A stretch of DNA of 64,000 nucleotides from DASSKK01 sp035690495 (GCA_035690495.1 DASSKK010000008.1:68200-132199); one strand, 5' to 3'; counted from the stretch's first letter, positions 1-10,158 are shown. The notes: generated by a model from the letters alone, not told the origin. Program-made: numbers and translations.

Positions 1-2
1 GC

Positions 3-1289
3 GGCTACGACGTCGAGGTGGTCTGGGACATGTGCACGACGGCCGCGCTCGGCGTGCCCTTCGAGCGCGCGAAGTACCGCGAGCTCACCACGCTGTCCGG
101 AGGCGAGGAGAAGCGCCTGGTGCTCGAGTTCCTGCTCAACGGTCCCGACGAGGTGCTGCTGTTCGACGAGCCGGACAACTTCCTCGACGTCCCGGGCAAG
201 CAGTGGCTGGAGCAGCGGATCTGCGAGTCACCCAAGACGATCCTTTTCGTCAGCCACGATCGTGAGCTGATGGCCAACACCGCCACTCGCGTGGTCACTG
301 TCGAGCTGGGCGCCTCGGGCAACACCGCTTGGACGCACCCGGGCGGCTTCGCGACCTACCACCAGGCCCGGCGCGAGCGGTTCGAGCGGTTCGAGGAGCT
401 GCGCAGGCGGTGGGATGAGCAGCACGCCAAGCTGCGTGCGCAGATGCTGATGTACAAGCAGAAGGCCGCCTACAACTCCGACATGGCCTCGCGCTACCAG
501 GCGGCGACGACCCGGCTGCGCAAGTTCGAGGACGCCGGGCCGCCGACCGCGCAGCCTCGCGAGCAGCAGGTGAGGATGCGGCTGCGTGGCGGGCGGACGG
601 GCAAGCGCGCGGTGGTCTGCGAGGACCTCGAGCTCACCGGCCTGATGAAGCCGTTCGACCTGGAGGTCTGGTACGGCGAGCGGGTGGCCGTGCTCGGGTC
701 GAACGGCTCCGGCAAGTCGCACTTCCTGCGGCTGCTCGCCGCGGGAGGAGGCGACCCCGAGCCCGAGCACCGCCCGGTCGGCGACGTGCCCGTCGCGCCC
801 GTGGCACACACGGGGCGAGCCAAGCTCGGCGCCCGGGCGCGGCCGGGATGGTTCGTGCAGACCCATGAGCATCCCGAGCTCGTCGGCCGGACGCTGCTGG
901 AGATCCTGCACCGCGGGGACGAGCGTCGGGACGGGATGCCGAGGGAGCCGGCGGCGCGCGCCCTGGACCGCTACGAGCTCGCGTATGCCGCCGAGCAGCG
1001 GTTCGAGTCACTGTCCGGTGGGCAGCAGGCGCGATTCCAGATCCTGCTGCTCGAGCTGTCCGGGGCGACGTTGCTGCTGCTCGACGAGCCCACCGACAAC
1101 CTCGACGTGGAGTCCGCCGAGGCCCTCGAAGAAGGGCTGGCGGCGTTCGAGGGCACGGTGCTCGCGGTCACCCACGACCGGTGGTTCGCGCGCGGGTTCG
1201 ACCGGTTCGCCGTGTTCGGCGCCGACGGGTCCGTCTACGCGTCCGACGACCCGGTCTGGGACGAGACCCGCGTGCAGCGGGCCCGCTGA
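3..1289 (+). CDS. ABC-F family ATPase, 5' end outside window
   Basis: The gene enters from the left edge, and 428 codons are visible in an uninterrupted frame. The first nucleotide-binding domain shows only its end: signature LSGGEEKR near bases 93-116, then Walker B and D-loop VLLFDEPDNFLD. A charged linker (about bases 370-600) follows, rich in Lys, Arg and Gln. The second domain is complete, with Walker A GSNGSGKS near base 694, signature LSGGQQAR near 1012, LLLLDEPTDNLD and the H-switch THDRWF. No membrane segments are present, so this is a soluble ABC-F protein of the type that acts on ribosomes rather than a transporter. Whether it gives antibiotic resistance or is a housekeeping paralogue cannot be told from this part. 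Its stop lies 10-20 bases from a decayed MarR-like gene on the other strand. Confidence 0.9.
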   Translation, partial: GYDVEVVWDMCTTAALGVPFERAKYRELTTLSGGEEKRLVLEFLLNGPDEVLLFDEPDNFLDVPGKQWLEQRICESPKTILFVSHDRELMANTATRVVTVELGASGNTAWTHPGGFATYHQARRERFERFEELRRRWDEQHAKLRAQMLMYKQKAAYNSDMASRYQAATTRLRKFEDAGPPTAQPREQQVRMRLRGGRTGKRAVVCEDLELTGLMKPFDLEVWYGERVAVLGSNGSGKSHFLRLLAAGGGDPEPEHRPVGDVPVAPVAHTGRAKLGARARPGWFVQTHEHPELVGRTLLEILHRGDERRDGMPREPAARALDRYELAYAAEQRFESLSGGQQARFQILLLELSGATLLLLDEPTDNLDVESAEALEEGLAAFEGTVLAVTHDRWFARGFDRFAVFGADGSVYASDDPVWDETRVQRAR

Positions 1290-1439
1290 GAGACGACGCT
1301 GGTCGAAGTCGGCCAGGCCCACCTCGGCGACCGCGTGCTTGGTGCTCTCCGTCAAGTAGCGGGACAGCCCGTTGATGCGCACCATCGCCGCTTCCACGTC
1401 GTCGTCGAACGGGATGTCGATCCAGGTAGTTTGACGCGT
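1290..1439 (-). pseudogene. fragment of a MarR-like regulator (N-terminal part only)
   Basis: Read on the minus strand, the gap between the ABC-F and MFS genes encodes a plausible protein start: WIDIPFDDDVEAAMVRI, then NGLSRYLTESTKHAVAEVGL and ADFDQRR. This is the amphipathic first helix and start of the second helix usual in MarR-family regulators. After about 45 residues the frame runs into the antisense of the ABC-F gene and no HTH follows. Its position, divergent from and touching the MFS start, is where a MarR regulator of an exporter usually sits. I infer a truncated former regulator. The resemblance is by eye, and the frame is also open by chance because of the base composition. Confidence 0.42.
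1427..1432 (+). promoter_or_regulatory. -10 box of the MFS gene (leaderless)
   Basis: TAGTTT lies 7 nt before the GTG at 1440, the spacing expected if transcription starts at the start codon itself. There is no Shine-Dalgarno sequence. Confidence 0.5.
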
Positions 1440-2669
1440 GTGAGCGACACCGACACGGCGCCGGCCCCGCGGGCGCTCGGACCGCTGAGGTCGCCGCCGT
1501 TCCGGTTGCTGATGACCGCCCAGACCGTGAACGCCTTCGGCCAGGGCATCACGCCGGTGGCACTGGCGTTCGCGGTGCTGGACCTCGGCGGCTCGGCGAC
1601 CCAGCTGGGGTTGGTGGTTGCGGCGTACGCCCTGGCCGAGGTGGTGACCGTCCTGTTCGGTGGCGTGCTCGGCGACCGGCTCCCGCGCACCGTGATGCTG
1701 CAGGGGTCCAACAGCGCCAGTGCCGGCCTCCAGGCGGTCGTCGCCGCGAGCCTGATCGGCGGATGGTCCAGTGTGGGGCTTCTCGCGGCGCTCGGCCTGG
1801 TCGGCGGCTGCCTCTCGTCGCTCGGACAACCGAGCTCTCGGGCGATCACCCAGCAGACCGTGACCCCCGAGCAGCTTCCGTCGGCGGTCTCGCTGCGCAG
1901 GATCTCTGCCAACACCGCGGTAGCCGGCGGGTTCGCGGTGGCCGGCGTGCTCGTCGCCGCGTTCGGCTCCGGCTGGGCGATCGCGATCGACGCGGCCACG
2001 TTCGCGTTCGCCTCGCTGTGCTTCTCCCGGCTGCGGGTGCCCCCGTTGCCCGCGCCGGTGCGCGAGCGCATCCTTGCCGACCTGCGCAGCGGAGCGGCGG
2101 AGGTGTTCCGGCACGCCTGGCTCTGGGTGCTGATCGTGCAGGCGCTGGTCTACCACCTCTTCTACGGCGGCGCCCAAGGCGTGCTCGGCCCGATCGTGGT
2201 CAAGCGGGTGTACGGCGAGCCGGCGTGGGGGTGGGCGCTGGGTGCGCTGATGGTGGGGTTCATCGTCGGGGGTCTCACCACGTTGCGCTTCCGCCCTAGG
2301 CGAGGCCTATACGCCGGCACCGCACTCCTCGCGTTCACCGCGCTCTTCCCGCTGGCCCTGGCACTGCATCCCGCACTCGGACTGCTGCTGCTCGGGGCCT
2401 TCGCCCACGGATTCGGCCTGGAGATCTTCAGCGTCAACTGGGACCTGGCCATCCAGCAGCACGTCGACCCGGCGAAGCTGTCGCGGGTCTACTCCTTCGA
2501 CATCGTCGGCTCGTTCGTCGCTCGTCCGCTGGGCCTGGCGCTGACCGGTCTGGTCGCTGAGACGGTCGGGTTCTCGGACTGGTTGCTCGTGATCGCGGCG
2601 GTGATGTTCGTCAGCACCCTGGTCGCGCTCGCCGTACCCGACGTCCGGCGGATCGAGCGGCTGCCGTAG
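1440..2669 (+). CDS. MFS transporter, probable drug/metabolite exporter
   Basis: A 409-residue major facilitator with about twelve hydrophobic segments. The loop between helices 2 and 3 carries the MFS motif A-like GGVLGDRLPRTVML, typical of proton-driven exporters (DHA/enterobactin-exporter-like group). The middle cytoplasmic loop includes FSRLRVPPLPAPVRERILAD. Substrate is unknown. I place the start at GTG 1440 rather than an upstream in-frame ATG at 1335, because a TAGTTT box sits 7 nt before it and the upstream codons encode a hydrophilic stretch overlapping the MarR-like fragment. It converges with the HAD gene, whose end is 13 bases away. If the fragment was once its repressor, expression may now be unregulated. 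Confidence 0.85.
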   Translation: MSDTDTAPAPRALGPLRSPPFRLLMTAQTVNAFGQGITPVALAFAVLDLGGSATQLGLVVAAYALAEVVTVLFGGVLGDRLPRTVMLQGSNSASAGLQAVVAASLIGGWSSVGLLAALGLVGGCLSSLGQPSSRAITQQTVTPEQLPSAVSLRRISANTAVAGGFAVAGVLVAAFGSGWAIAIDAATFAFASLCFSRLRVPPLPAPVRERILADLRSGAAEVFRHAWLWVLIVQALVYHLFYGGAQGVLGPIVVKRVYGEPAWGWALGALMVGFIVGGLTTLRFRPRRGLYAGTALLAFTALFPLALALHPALGLLLLGAFAHGFGLEIFSVNWDLAIQQHVDPAKLSRVYSFDIVGSFVARPLGLALTGLVAETVGFSDWLLVIAAVMFVSTLVALAVPDVRRIERLP

Positions 2670-2682
2670 GCCGGGTTCGCTG

Positions 2683-3297
2683 CTAGACCGGCAGGCCGCG
2701 AAGCCGCAGGTCGGCACGCAGTCGGTCGGCATCGGTGAACACGACCGCGTCCAGCCCAGCGCGGGCACCGGCAGCCACGTTGCGCGCTGAGTCGTCGACG
2801 TAGACGCAGCGGTCCATCGGGCGGCCGACCCGCTCGGCCAGCACCTCGAAGATCGCGGCGTCCGGCTTGGCGACACGCTCCTCCCCGGAGACGACGATGT
2901 CGTCGAACAGTGCCAGCACGTCGTGGCCGCTGCGGGCACGCGCGAACAGCTCGGCCGACCAGTTCGTCAGCGCGAGCAACCGCACACCCGCTGCATGCAA
3001 CGTGCGGACGATGTCGGCAGTGCCCGGGACCGGGTCCGCGATCGCCAGGTCGAAGTTCGCACGGTAGGCCCGGGCATGCGCTGCCCAGTGCGGGTGGGAC
3101 GCCGCCGCGGCCTGCTCGGCCTGCGACCATGTCCGGCCGGCGTCCTGCTCATGGTTCCAGGCGAAGAAGTCGAAGTCCTCGGCCGCCAGGAACCTGCGCG
3201 CCTCCTCGTCGCCGACGCCGGCGGCGATGGCGGCGACCGGGTCCCAGCGGATCAACACGTTGCCGACGTCGAACACCACGGCCTCGGGTCTGCTCAC
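2683..3297 (-). CDS. HAD-superfamily hydrolase
   Basis: A 204-residue haloacid-dehalogenase-like phosphatase. Motif I is FDVGNVL near residue 9 (the second conserved Asp of DxD is replaced by Gly-Asn, as in the GNVL subgroup). Motif II is ALTNWS, the motif III lysine is in VAKPDAAIF, and motif IV is VYVDDSARN. The helical cap between motifs I and II marks subfamily IA, like epoxide-hydrolase N-domain or 2-haloacid dehalogenase-type proteins. Substrate cannot be told. It lies downstream of the nitrite reductase gene on the same strand with an 18-base gap, but it has its own leaderless-type promoter overlapping the end of that gene, so it need not belong to the nitrite operon. Confidence 0.85.
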   Translation of the reverse strand: MSRPEAVVFDVGNVLIRWDPVAAIAAGVGDEEARRFLAAEDFDFFAWNHEQDAGRTWSQAEQAAAASHPHWAAHARAYRANFDLAIADPVPGTADIVRTLHAAGVRLLALTNWSAELFARARSGHDVLALFDDIVVSGEERVAKPDAAIFEVLAERVGRPMDRCVYVDDSARNVAAGARAGLDAVVFTDADRLRADLRLRGLPV

Positions 3298-3304
3298 TCG
3301 GCTC

Positions 3305-3310
3305 AGGCTA
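3305..3310 (-). promoter_or_regulatory. -10 box of the HAD gene (leaderless)
   Basis: On the minus strand TAGCCT is followed by 7 nt and the GTG start at 3297. It lies next to the stop codon of the upstream nitrite reductase gene. Confidence 0.5.
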
Positions 3311-3315
3311 GTTGC

Positions 3316-5931
3316 TCACCGGGTGACCTCGAACATCCCGTGGGCGCCGCGTTCGGCGTCGGTCATCACGTGGGAGATGAACGGGTAGTGGCCCGGCTGC
3401 GGGAAGGTGAGCTCCACGAAGCCGCCCTGGGCGGGGCCGAGGAACAGCGCCTGGCTGCCACCGGGGTCGCCGCGTCGCAGCCGGTAGGCGCCCTCGGCGT
3501 ACACCGTGTCGAACTGTCCGCCGACCACGTGGAACGACGTCGGCCGGTCGGGCCCGGCGTCCAGCACCCAGATGCGCACCCGATGGCCCACCTCCGCCCG
3601 GAGCGGGGAGTGGTCGTACTGGTCGGCGTAGCCGTTGAACACGACCTCGTCCGGCTTCTCCGCATGCAGCTTGGCCATGTCGACGCTGCCGCCCTGCGGT
3701 CCGAGGTAGAGCTCGGACTGCACGAGCACGTAGCTGTGGTCGACCGGAGGCAGGTGCGGAGGGTCGATCACGACCGCGCCGAACATGCCGTTGGCGATGT
3801 GTGCGGACATCGGCATCGATGCGCAGTGGTAGAGCCAGATCCCGGCGCGCGTGGCGGTGAACCGGTAGGTCAGCGACTTCCCCGGCGCGATCGTGCGCAT
3901 CGGGCGGTCCGGGGCGAGGGATCCTGCGTGGAAGTCCACCGAGTGGCCCATCGAGCCGTCGTTGACCAGCCGGATCACGAAGGTGTCCCCGATCCGTCCG
4001 TGCAGGGTCGGCCCGGGCGCCGTCCCGCCGTAGGTCCACAGCCGCTGTCTCACCCCGGGCGCGACGGCACGCTCGACCTCGGAGACCGTGAAGGTGCGCC
4101 GATGGACCGGTCCCGGCTCGAGCGGAGGAAGCACCGCGTCGTGAGGGCGGAACCCGGGCCCGGGATCCTTCGAGAAGTCCAGCAGCGAGGCGGCGTTCGG
4201 CGCGTGTCCCGACGCGCTCGCTGCCCTCTCCGCCGCCGGGTGGCCGGATGTGCCGGTCACGGCGACGTGGAACACCATCCCCATCGCCCGGTGGTCACCG
4301 ACCGAGCACCAGCCGTCGAGGTCGTGCTCGACGGGTCCGACCTCGACCCGGCCCGACTGGCCGGGCGAGAGCAAACCGCTGTCCGCTCCGTTCTCCAGGA
4401 CCAGGTCGTGCACGTCGCCCTCGTCGGTGTTCGTGACGTCGATGACCAGACGGTTGCCCGCGGGCACGTGCACGGTAGAGGGGGTGAACCGCATGTCCGC
4501 GGCTCGCACGTGCACGGTGGTGGTGCGCCCGGTCGGCGACACCGTGCCGGCGTCCGGCCTGTCGGCGACCGCCGAGCGGCTCAGCGCGGTGCCGGCGACG
4601 ACGGCAAGCAGCACCGCGGCCAGCCCGACCGCGGCCAGACCGGCGACCTGGCCGTGCGGGCGCGGCTCGGTGGGCGAGGCCGGGCCGCGCTGGCTGGCGG
4701 GAACCTGCTCCGCGGGGGCCCGTCCGGGTCGACGAGCCGCGCGCATGGCGGCGAACAGCAGCGGGACGAACGCGGCAAGGCCCGCGATCACCAGCACCCA
4801 GCACAGCCGGCGCACCGGCTCCGGCGACGGCAGCACGGCGACCAGCAGCCCGCCGTTCACCATCACGATCCTCAGCGGCCCGCCCCGGTCGAGGGCCGTG
4901 TTGGCCGCACGGACGGCGGCCGGTCCGCCACCCAGCGCGACAGGCACCAGGTAGGACAGCGCGCCGAGCAGCACCTGTGCGCCGAATCCCGCGGCCAGCG
5001 CGGGCGTGAGCCACTCCAGCCGCTCATGCGCCTCGCCCATGGATCCTGCGGTGCCGACAGCGACGGCGAGAGCCGCTACTGTGCCGGCGAGCCAGACAAG
5101 GCCGGCAAGCATCGACCAGGTCGGGTACGACGTGGGCGGCTTGCCGCGTGCGGCGAGGAAGACGAACCGGCCCATCAGCCCCAGGCCGAGCAGATACCCG
5201 GCGAGGCCGAGCGCCACCAGCGGCAGGATCCCCAGCAGGGCCGCGGTCGCGGTGACCAGCACCGCACCGACCAGCACCGGCAGCGCCTGGCGCGCCGCCC
5301 GCTCGGTGCCCTCCACGAGCCGGGTCCGCAGCATCGTCGGCCACAACGTGACCAGCGTGCCCACCACCGTCAGGCCCATCCAGCCGAGCACATTGACCGT
5401 GACGTGGGCCAGCATCAGCCGAGGGTGCCAGGTCGGGTCCATGCCTCGGGCCATCGTCACGCCCAGGGCGACACCGAAGGGGAGCAGGCTCGCGGCGGCC
5501 ACGTAGTACCTCACCGTCGGCCCGAACCGGGACGGCAGGGACCGCCGCAGCCGAGCGATCAGCCCGGCACCGTGCCACACGACGGCGACCGTGATCGCGG
5601 CCGCGCCCGCGACGGTGACCGCCCAGAGGCCGGTCGGCACGCCGACGACCACCAGCACGGCGCCGAGGTTCAGCGTGCCCAGCCGGATGCTCTGGTGGCG
5701 CGCATCGTGGAGCCGGGGTGCCGCGTGCAGCAACGTGTCGGCGAAGTGCTTGCTCCAGACCAGGATCGAGTGGCTGACCGCGCCGAGCAGCAGCAGGTGG
5801 ATCATCAGCCAGCGCGGCGCAGGCACCAGGTCGTGCGCGAGCGCGATGGGCACGAGCAGCATCAGCCACACGACGGCCGGCAGGTCCCTCAGCGGCTGGA
5901 AGCCTCGGAGGGCGCGAGTGCGCCGTGTCAT
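3316..5931 (-). CDS. nirK: copper nitrite reductase fused to a membrane domain and an extra cupredoxin
   Basis: An 871-residue three-part protein. Residues 20-450 hold about ten to twelve membrane helices. Residues 470-560 form a cupredoxin with type-1 copper ligands H508, C542, H547 and M550 or M552. Residues 600-871 match NirK/AniA nitrite reductase: type-1 ligands H663, C703, H711, M716; type-2 ligands H668, H702, H801; and catalytic Asp666 in HSVDFH. It should reduce nitrite to NO outside the membrane, with the attached cupredoxin as likely electron donor. Ordinary NirK proteins are 340-500 residues, so the membrane anchor and donor are built in. The start ATG overlaps the stop of the preceding NnrS-like gene (ATGA), so the two are translationally coupled. 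The copper sites are clear; the role of the membrane domain is inference. Confidence 0.88.
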   Translation of the reverse strand: MTRRTRALRGFQPLRDLPAVVWLMLLVPIALAHDLVPAPRWLMIHLLLLGAVSHSILVWSKHFADTLLHAAPRLHDARHQSIRLGTLNLGAVLVVVGVPTGLWAVTVAGAAAITVAVVWHGAGLIARLRRSLPSRFGPTVRYYVAAASLLPFGVALGVTMARGMDPTWHPRLMLAHVTVNVLGWMGLTVVGTLVTLWPTMLRTRLVEGTERAARQALPVLVGAVLVTATAALLGILPLVALGLAGYLLGLGLMGRFVFLAARGKPPTSYPTWSMLAGLVWLAGTVAALAVAVGTAGSMGEAHERLEWLTPALAAGFGAQVLLGALSYLVPVALGGGPAAVRAANTALDRGGPLRIVMVNGGLLVAVLPSPEPVRRLCWVLVIAGLAAFVPLLFAAMRAARRPGRAPAEQVPASQRGPASPTEPRPHGQVAGLAAVGLAAVLLAVVAGTALSRSAVADRPDAGTVSPTGRTTTVHVRAADMRFTPSTVHVPAGNRLVIDVTNTDEGDVHDLVLENGADSGLLSPGQSGRVEVGPVEHDLDGWCSVGDHRAMGMVFHVAVTGTSGHPAAERAASASGHAPNAASLLDFSKDPGPGFRPHDAVLPPLEPGPVHRRTFTVSEVERAVAPGVRQRLWTYGGTAPGPTLHGRIGDTFVIRLVNDGSMGHSVDFHAGSLAPDRPMRTIAPGKSLTYRFTATRAGIWLYHCASMPMSAHIANGMFGAVVIDPPHLPPVDHSYVLVQSELYLGPQGGSVDMAKLHAEKPDEVVFNGYADQYDHSPLRAEVGHRVRIWVLDAGPDRPTSFHVVGGQFDTVYAEGAYRLRRGDPGGSQALFLGPAQGGFVELTFPQPGHYPFISHVMTDAERGAHGMFEVTR

Positions 5932-7055
5932 CGAGAGCCTCCCGCACGTCGTGCGCTGAACCAGGCCGCGACGGCCAGGAAGCCGAGCAGGGCGACCTCG
6001 TTGAGCACCCCGCCTACCTGCCGGGTGCCGTCGAGCTGCCGTGCGTCACCCAGCCACAACCGGACGGCGAGCGAGGCGTGCAGCAGCACGGCCGCCAGCC
6101 ACATCGCCGGGTGGTAGGGCAGCGGCCGCCGGAGCACGGCGGGCAGGATCACCGGGGCGTGGGCGATGATCATCGAGATCGTGAAGCCGAGGAACACCGC
6201 GTGCACCACCGCGTCGTATCCCGGTCCGCCCGTCGTGGGCCCCCTGATCATCCAGATCGCGCCAGCGACACCGAGCCAGAAGTAGCCGGCGAGCATGCAC
6301 GCCGCCATGAACCGGGTCAGGCCTCTGGTCTTGATCGTGCGGCGCGCGATGTCGTGCTGGACGAGCCAGCCGACCAGCACCAGCAGGACGAACCCGAGCA
6401 ACGGGAAGCCGACGGCCGGCCACAGCAGGGAGGCGGCGACGGCCACGACCAGGCCCCCGCTCAGCAGCAGCAGCCGCGTCCCCGCGCCTGCTCCCATCGC
6501 GATCCGGGCGAGCTCCAGCCGTTCCCCGGCGATGGTGAGCACGACGAAGCCGGTCAGCCACGGGATGAGCATCGGCATGCTCACGCCGGCGAGCCACAGC
6601 GCTGCGGCACCGGTGGCAAGCACGGCGCCGAGGGCCTGGACGAGCACGGCGTCGTCGCGTTGCCGGCGCCACAACGGCACGTAGACACCGGCGAACGCCG
6701 CCGCCCCGAGCAGGAGCGACAGCTTCCCGGCCGGCTCGGGCAGCGGGGAGACCAGCAGCAGTCCGCCGGCCCCGAGCAGGCCCGGAGCGAGGAAGCCCGC
6801 GGGGCGACGCAGCGCGACGGCACGCTCGAGGGCGACCAGTGTGCCGACGAAGCCGAGCACCATCAGCATCCCGTGCACCTCGGGCAGCCTGTCTGCGGTG
6901 ACGGGTGCGGGGACCCCGAGCAGCATGAGTGCCGCGTCGAGGCCTGCGAGCATCGCGAAACCGCCGAGGGCCAGGAACGGCGCTCGGGCCAGTCCGGACC
7001 CGCGCCGGCCCCTTCGGGTGGCGGTCACGGTGGGGGTGCTCGTGCCGGCGGTCAT
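5928..7055 (-). CDS. NnrS-like multi-pass membrane protein
   Basis: A 375-residue protein, almost entirely hydrophobic, with about ten to twelve membrane segments and conserved-looking histidines (EVHGMLM near residue 60, HAVFLGFTISMIIAHAPVIL near residue 295, PYHPAMW near 335). The GFTxxMIxAHAPVILP stretch with its helix histidines resembles the NnrS family, haem- and copper-binding membrane proteins tied to NO stress and denitrification. It lies between the regulator and the nitrite reductase and overlaps both by 4 bases (ATGA at each junction), so all three genes form one coupled operon. It is assigned by this pattern and by context; a general haem-copper membrane protein is the alternative. 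Confidence 0.68.
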   Translation of the reverse strand: MTAGTSTPTVTATRRGRRGSGLARAPFLALGGFAMLAGLDAALMLLGVPAPVTADRLPEVHGMLMVLGFVGTLVALERAVALRRPAGFLAPGLLGAGGLLLVSPLPEPAGKLSLLLGAAAFAGVYVPLWRRQRDDAVLVQALGAVLATGAAALWLAGVSMPMLIPWLTGFVVLTIAGERLELARIAMGAGAGTRLLLLSGGLVVAVAASLLWPAVGFPLLGFVLLVLVGWLVQHDIARRTIKTRGLTRFMAACMLAGYFWLGVAGAIWMIRGPTTGGPGYDAVVHAVFLGFTISMIIAHAPVILPAVLRRPLPYHPAMWLAAVLLHASLAVRLWLGDARQLDGTRQVGGVLNEVALLGFLAVAAWFSARRAGGSR

Positions 7056-7762
7056 CGGCGCTGCGTGCGCGCGGCGGTCAGGTGCAGCCGGCAGGCTCCC
7101 ACGTCGGAGAAGGGCTGCAGCTCGACGGGCTCGGCGTCGCCGTCGTACTCCTCGAGCGCGCCGCGGACGATGCCGAGGTGCACACCGCAGACCACGTCCG
7201 GGTAGCGGTTCGCCGCATCGAGCAGCGGGCAGCGGGTCAGCATCACCCGTGACTCGCGGGCGTCGGGCTCGGGCGCGAAGCCGAGATCGTCCAGCAGACC
7301 GACGACCTCTCGACGCGCGGCCGGTCCGCCACGTCGCTCGGCGGGACGGTTGCGGGCCAGCTCCCGGCCCCAGTCGGTGCCTGCGGCCACCGCGTCCTCC
7401 CAGGGGCGGCGGCTGCTGCGATGGATGGCGGCGGCGAGCGTGGCCGCCAGGCCGGCGTACTCGCCGCCCGGTTCTGCGGGGCTCGGCTGCGCTTCGTAGA
7501 GCCAGGCCGGCCGGCCCCGGCCGTTCGGCGCGCTGCGGTGCTTGCGGACCAGTCCGCCGCGTTCGAGAGCATCGAGATGCTCGCGCACGGTGTTGGCGTG
7601 CAGCCCGCTTGTGCGTGACAGTGCGGCGAGCGTGACTGCCTCGGGCTCCTCCCTCAGTCGCTGCAGCAGCGCCTCCCGCGCTGCCGAGAGCGACGGGCCG
7701 GTGCGCCGACGAGCGGCCGGTCGAGGGCCCTTCCGCCCCGGATTATTTTCCACGGACACCAC
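7052..7762 (-). CDS. HTH regulator with C-terminal cysteines (SufR/ArsR-like), probable nitrosative or redox sensor
   Basis: A 236-residue protein. Residues 25-95 form a winged helix-turn-helix (SRTSGLHANTVREHLDALER then a GRGRPAWLY wing), as in ArsR/DeoR-like and SufR regulators. The C-terminal part has cysteines C178, C192 and C224 in the order found in iron-sulfur SufR-like repressors (CPLLDAA, VVCGVH, GACRLHL). I infer an Fe-S regulator sensing NO or redox state and controlling the nirK operon it heads, and perhaps the divergent hemerythrin gene. The start is uncertain: GTG codons at 7762, 7759 and 7753 are all possible, and none has a clear ribosome-binding site. The gene overlaps the next by 4 bases. 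Confidence 0.75.
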   Translation of the reverse strand: MVSVENNPGRKGPRPAARRRTGPSLSAAREALLQRLREEPEAVTLAALSRTSGLHANTVREHLDALERGGLVRKHRSAPNGRGRPAWLYEAQPSPAEPGGEYAGLAATLAAAIHRSSRRPWEDAVAAGTDWGRELARNRPAERRGGPAARREVVGLLDDLGFAPEPDARESRVMLTRCPLLDAANRYPDVVCGVHLGIVRGALEEYDGDAEPVELQPFSDVGACRLHLTAARTQRR

Positions 7763-7775
7763 TGTAATAAAATGA
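7741..7775. promoter_or_regulatory. AT-rich divergent promoter between the regulator and the hemerythrin gene
   Basis: This short stretch (ATTATTTT, 16 bp, then TAATAAAAT) is by far the most AT-rich DNA for kilobases. It separates two divergent genes and partly overlaps the regulator start. The two AT blocks are roughly inverted. It probably holds both promoters and the operator of the HTH regulator. Confidence 0.5.
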
Positions 7776-7820
7776 TGCTCGGGTCACCAACCGGGGTGGC
7801 CGGAACAGAGAGGTCCCCAC

Positions 7821-8633
7821 ATGAACGACGTCGTCATCGCCTCGGACGAGGCAGACGCCACCGCCGCCCAGGCGGTCGAGCAGCACCACGCCCAGATGCA
7901 GGGCGCTCTCCACCTCCGCGTCGAGGCCCTGGTGGCCGCTGCCTCACGGGAGGGCGGGTCGGGCACGCCGTCTGCGCGCAGCGACCTGGTCGCATGGTGC
8001 CGCTCCGAGCTCGTCCCGCACGCGGTCGCGGAGGAGAAGGCGCTGTACCCGGCGGCACGGGCGCGCACCGAGGCGCGGCTGCTCGTGGAGGGCATGCTCG
8101 GGGAGCACCAGGTCATCCTGCAGGTCGTGGACGAGCTCGCCGTCGCTACCGAGCCGGTGCGGTCGGCGGCCCTGGCCCGGGCGCTCCAGACGATGTTCGA
8201 CTCGCACCTGGCCAAGGAGAACGACCTGCTCCTCCCCGTGCTGGTGGCCGCGCCCGACGTGTCGGTCGCCTCGCTGCTGGCCGGCATGCACGAGGCGCTG
8301 GGCGGGCAGCCCGGCGGGACGCACGAGCAGGACGGCTCAGCGGCGGGGCATGGCGGCTGCGGTGGCGGGCACGAGTGCTCGTGCGGCGAGACCGACGCGC
8401 CCGGCCTTCCCGAGCTCGATGCCCGTCAGGTGCCGCACGCCATCAGGCACGCCACTGTCTTCGGCGCCCTGGACGCCGTACAGCCGGGCGGGGGGCTGGT
8501 TCTCGTGGCCCCGCACGACCCGCTGCCGCTGCTGGCGCAGATCGACCAGCGCTACTCGGGCGCCTTCGGGGTGGACTACCTCCAGCGGGGTCCGGACGCG
8601 TGGCGGTTGGAGCTGGTACGCCGTACCGCTTGA
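7821..8633 (+). CDS. hemerythrin-domain protein with C-terminal DUF2249
   Basis: A 270-residue soluble protein. Residues 20-165 carry the four-helix HHE pattern for a di-iron site: QHHAQM, VPHAVAEEKALYP, GEHQVIL and SHLAKENDLLLP. A Gly/His/Cys-rich linker follows near residues 176-196 (GHGGCGGGHECSCGE), which may bind metal. The last 75 residues match DUF2249 (LDARQVPHAIRH, LVLVAPHDPLPLL, WRLELVRR), a TusA-like domain often paired with hemerythrins and denitrification genes. Starts at ATG 7821 after GAGAGG. It is divergent from the NO/nitrite regulator, so a role in NO or oxygen sensing, or in Fe-S repair, is likely. It ends 4 bases from the end of the citrate synthase gene. Confidence 0.85.
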   Translation: MNDVVIASDEADATAAQAVEQHHAQMQGALHLRVEALVAAASREGGSGTPSARSDLVAWCRSELVPHAVAEEKALYPAARARTEARLLVEGMLGEHQVILQVVDELAVATEPVRSAALARALQTMFDSHLAKENDLLLPVLVAAPDVSVASLLAGMHEALGGQPGGTHEQDGSAAGHGGCGGGHECSCGETDAPGLPELDARQVPHAIRHATVFGALDAVQPGGGLVLVAPHDPLPLLAQIDQRYSGAFGVDYLQRGPDAWRLELVRRTA

Positions 8634-8637
8634 GTGC

Positions 8638-9987
<1,350 letters not shown>

Positions 9988-10128
9988 GTCGGCTCCTTGC
10001 TCGTGGGCCCGGGCTACCGCCGGTGGGCGATCCGCACTCCCGGGGGACGTGTTCTCGTCTGCTGTGCTCGCGTGGTTTCTTCGGCCAACCTATGCCCGCG
10101 AGCCCAGCCGGGAAAATCCGGGGCCGTT

Positions 10129-10158
10129 TTGACCTGGTCCCGAGCCCGCCGGTAGTCT
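10129..10158 (+). promoter_or_regulatory. probable promoter of the rplM-rpsI operon
   Basis: TTGACC at 10129 and TAGTCT at 10153 are separated by 18 bp, close to the principal sigma consensus. This predicts a leader of about 100 nt before rplM, unlike most genes here. The rest of the 277-bp gap between gltA and rplM shows no coding. Confidence 0.6.

Noticed and set aside
2923..6117. A 1064-codon open frame on the plus strand over the nitrite reductase gene
   Set aside because: It is antisense to a gene with all copper ligands intact, and its product is a low-complexity Arg/Gly/Asp/His mixture caused by high GC.
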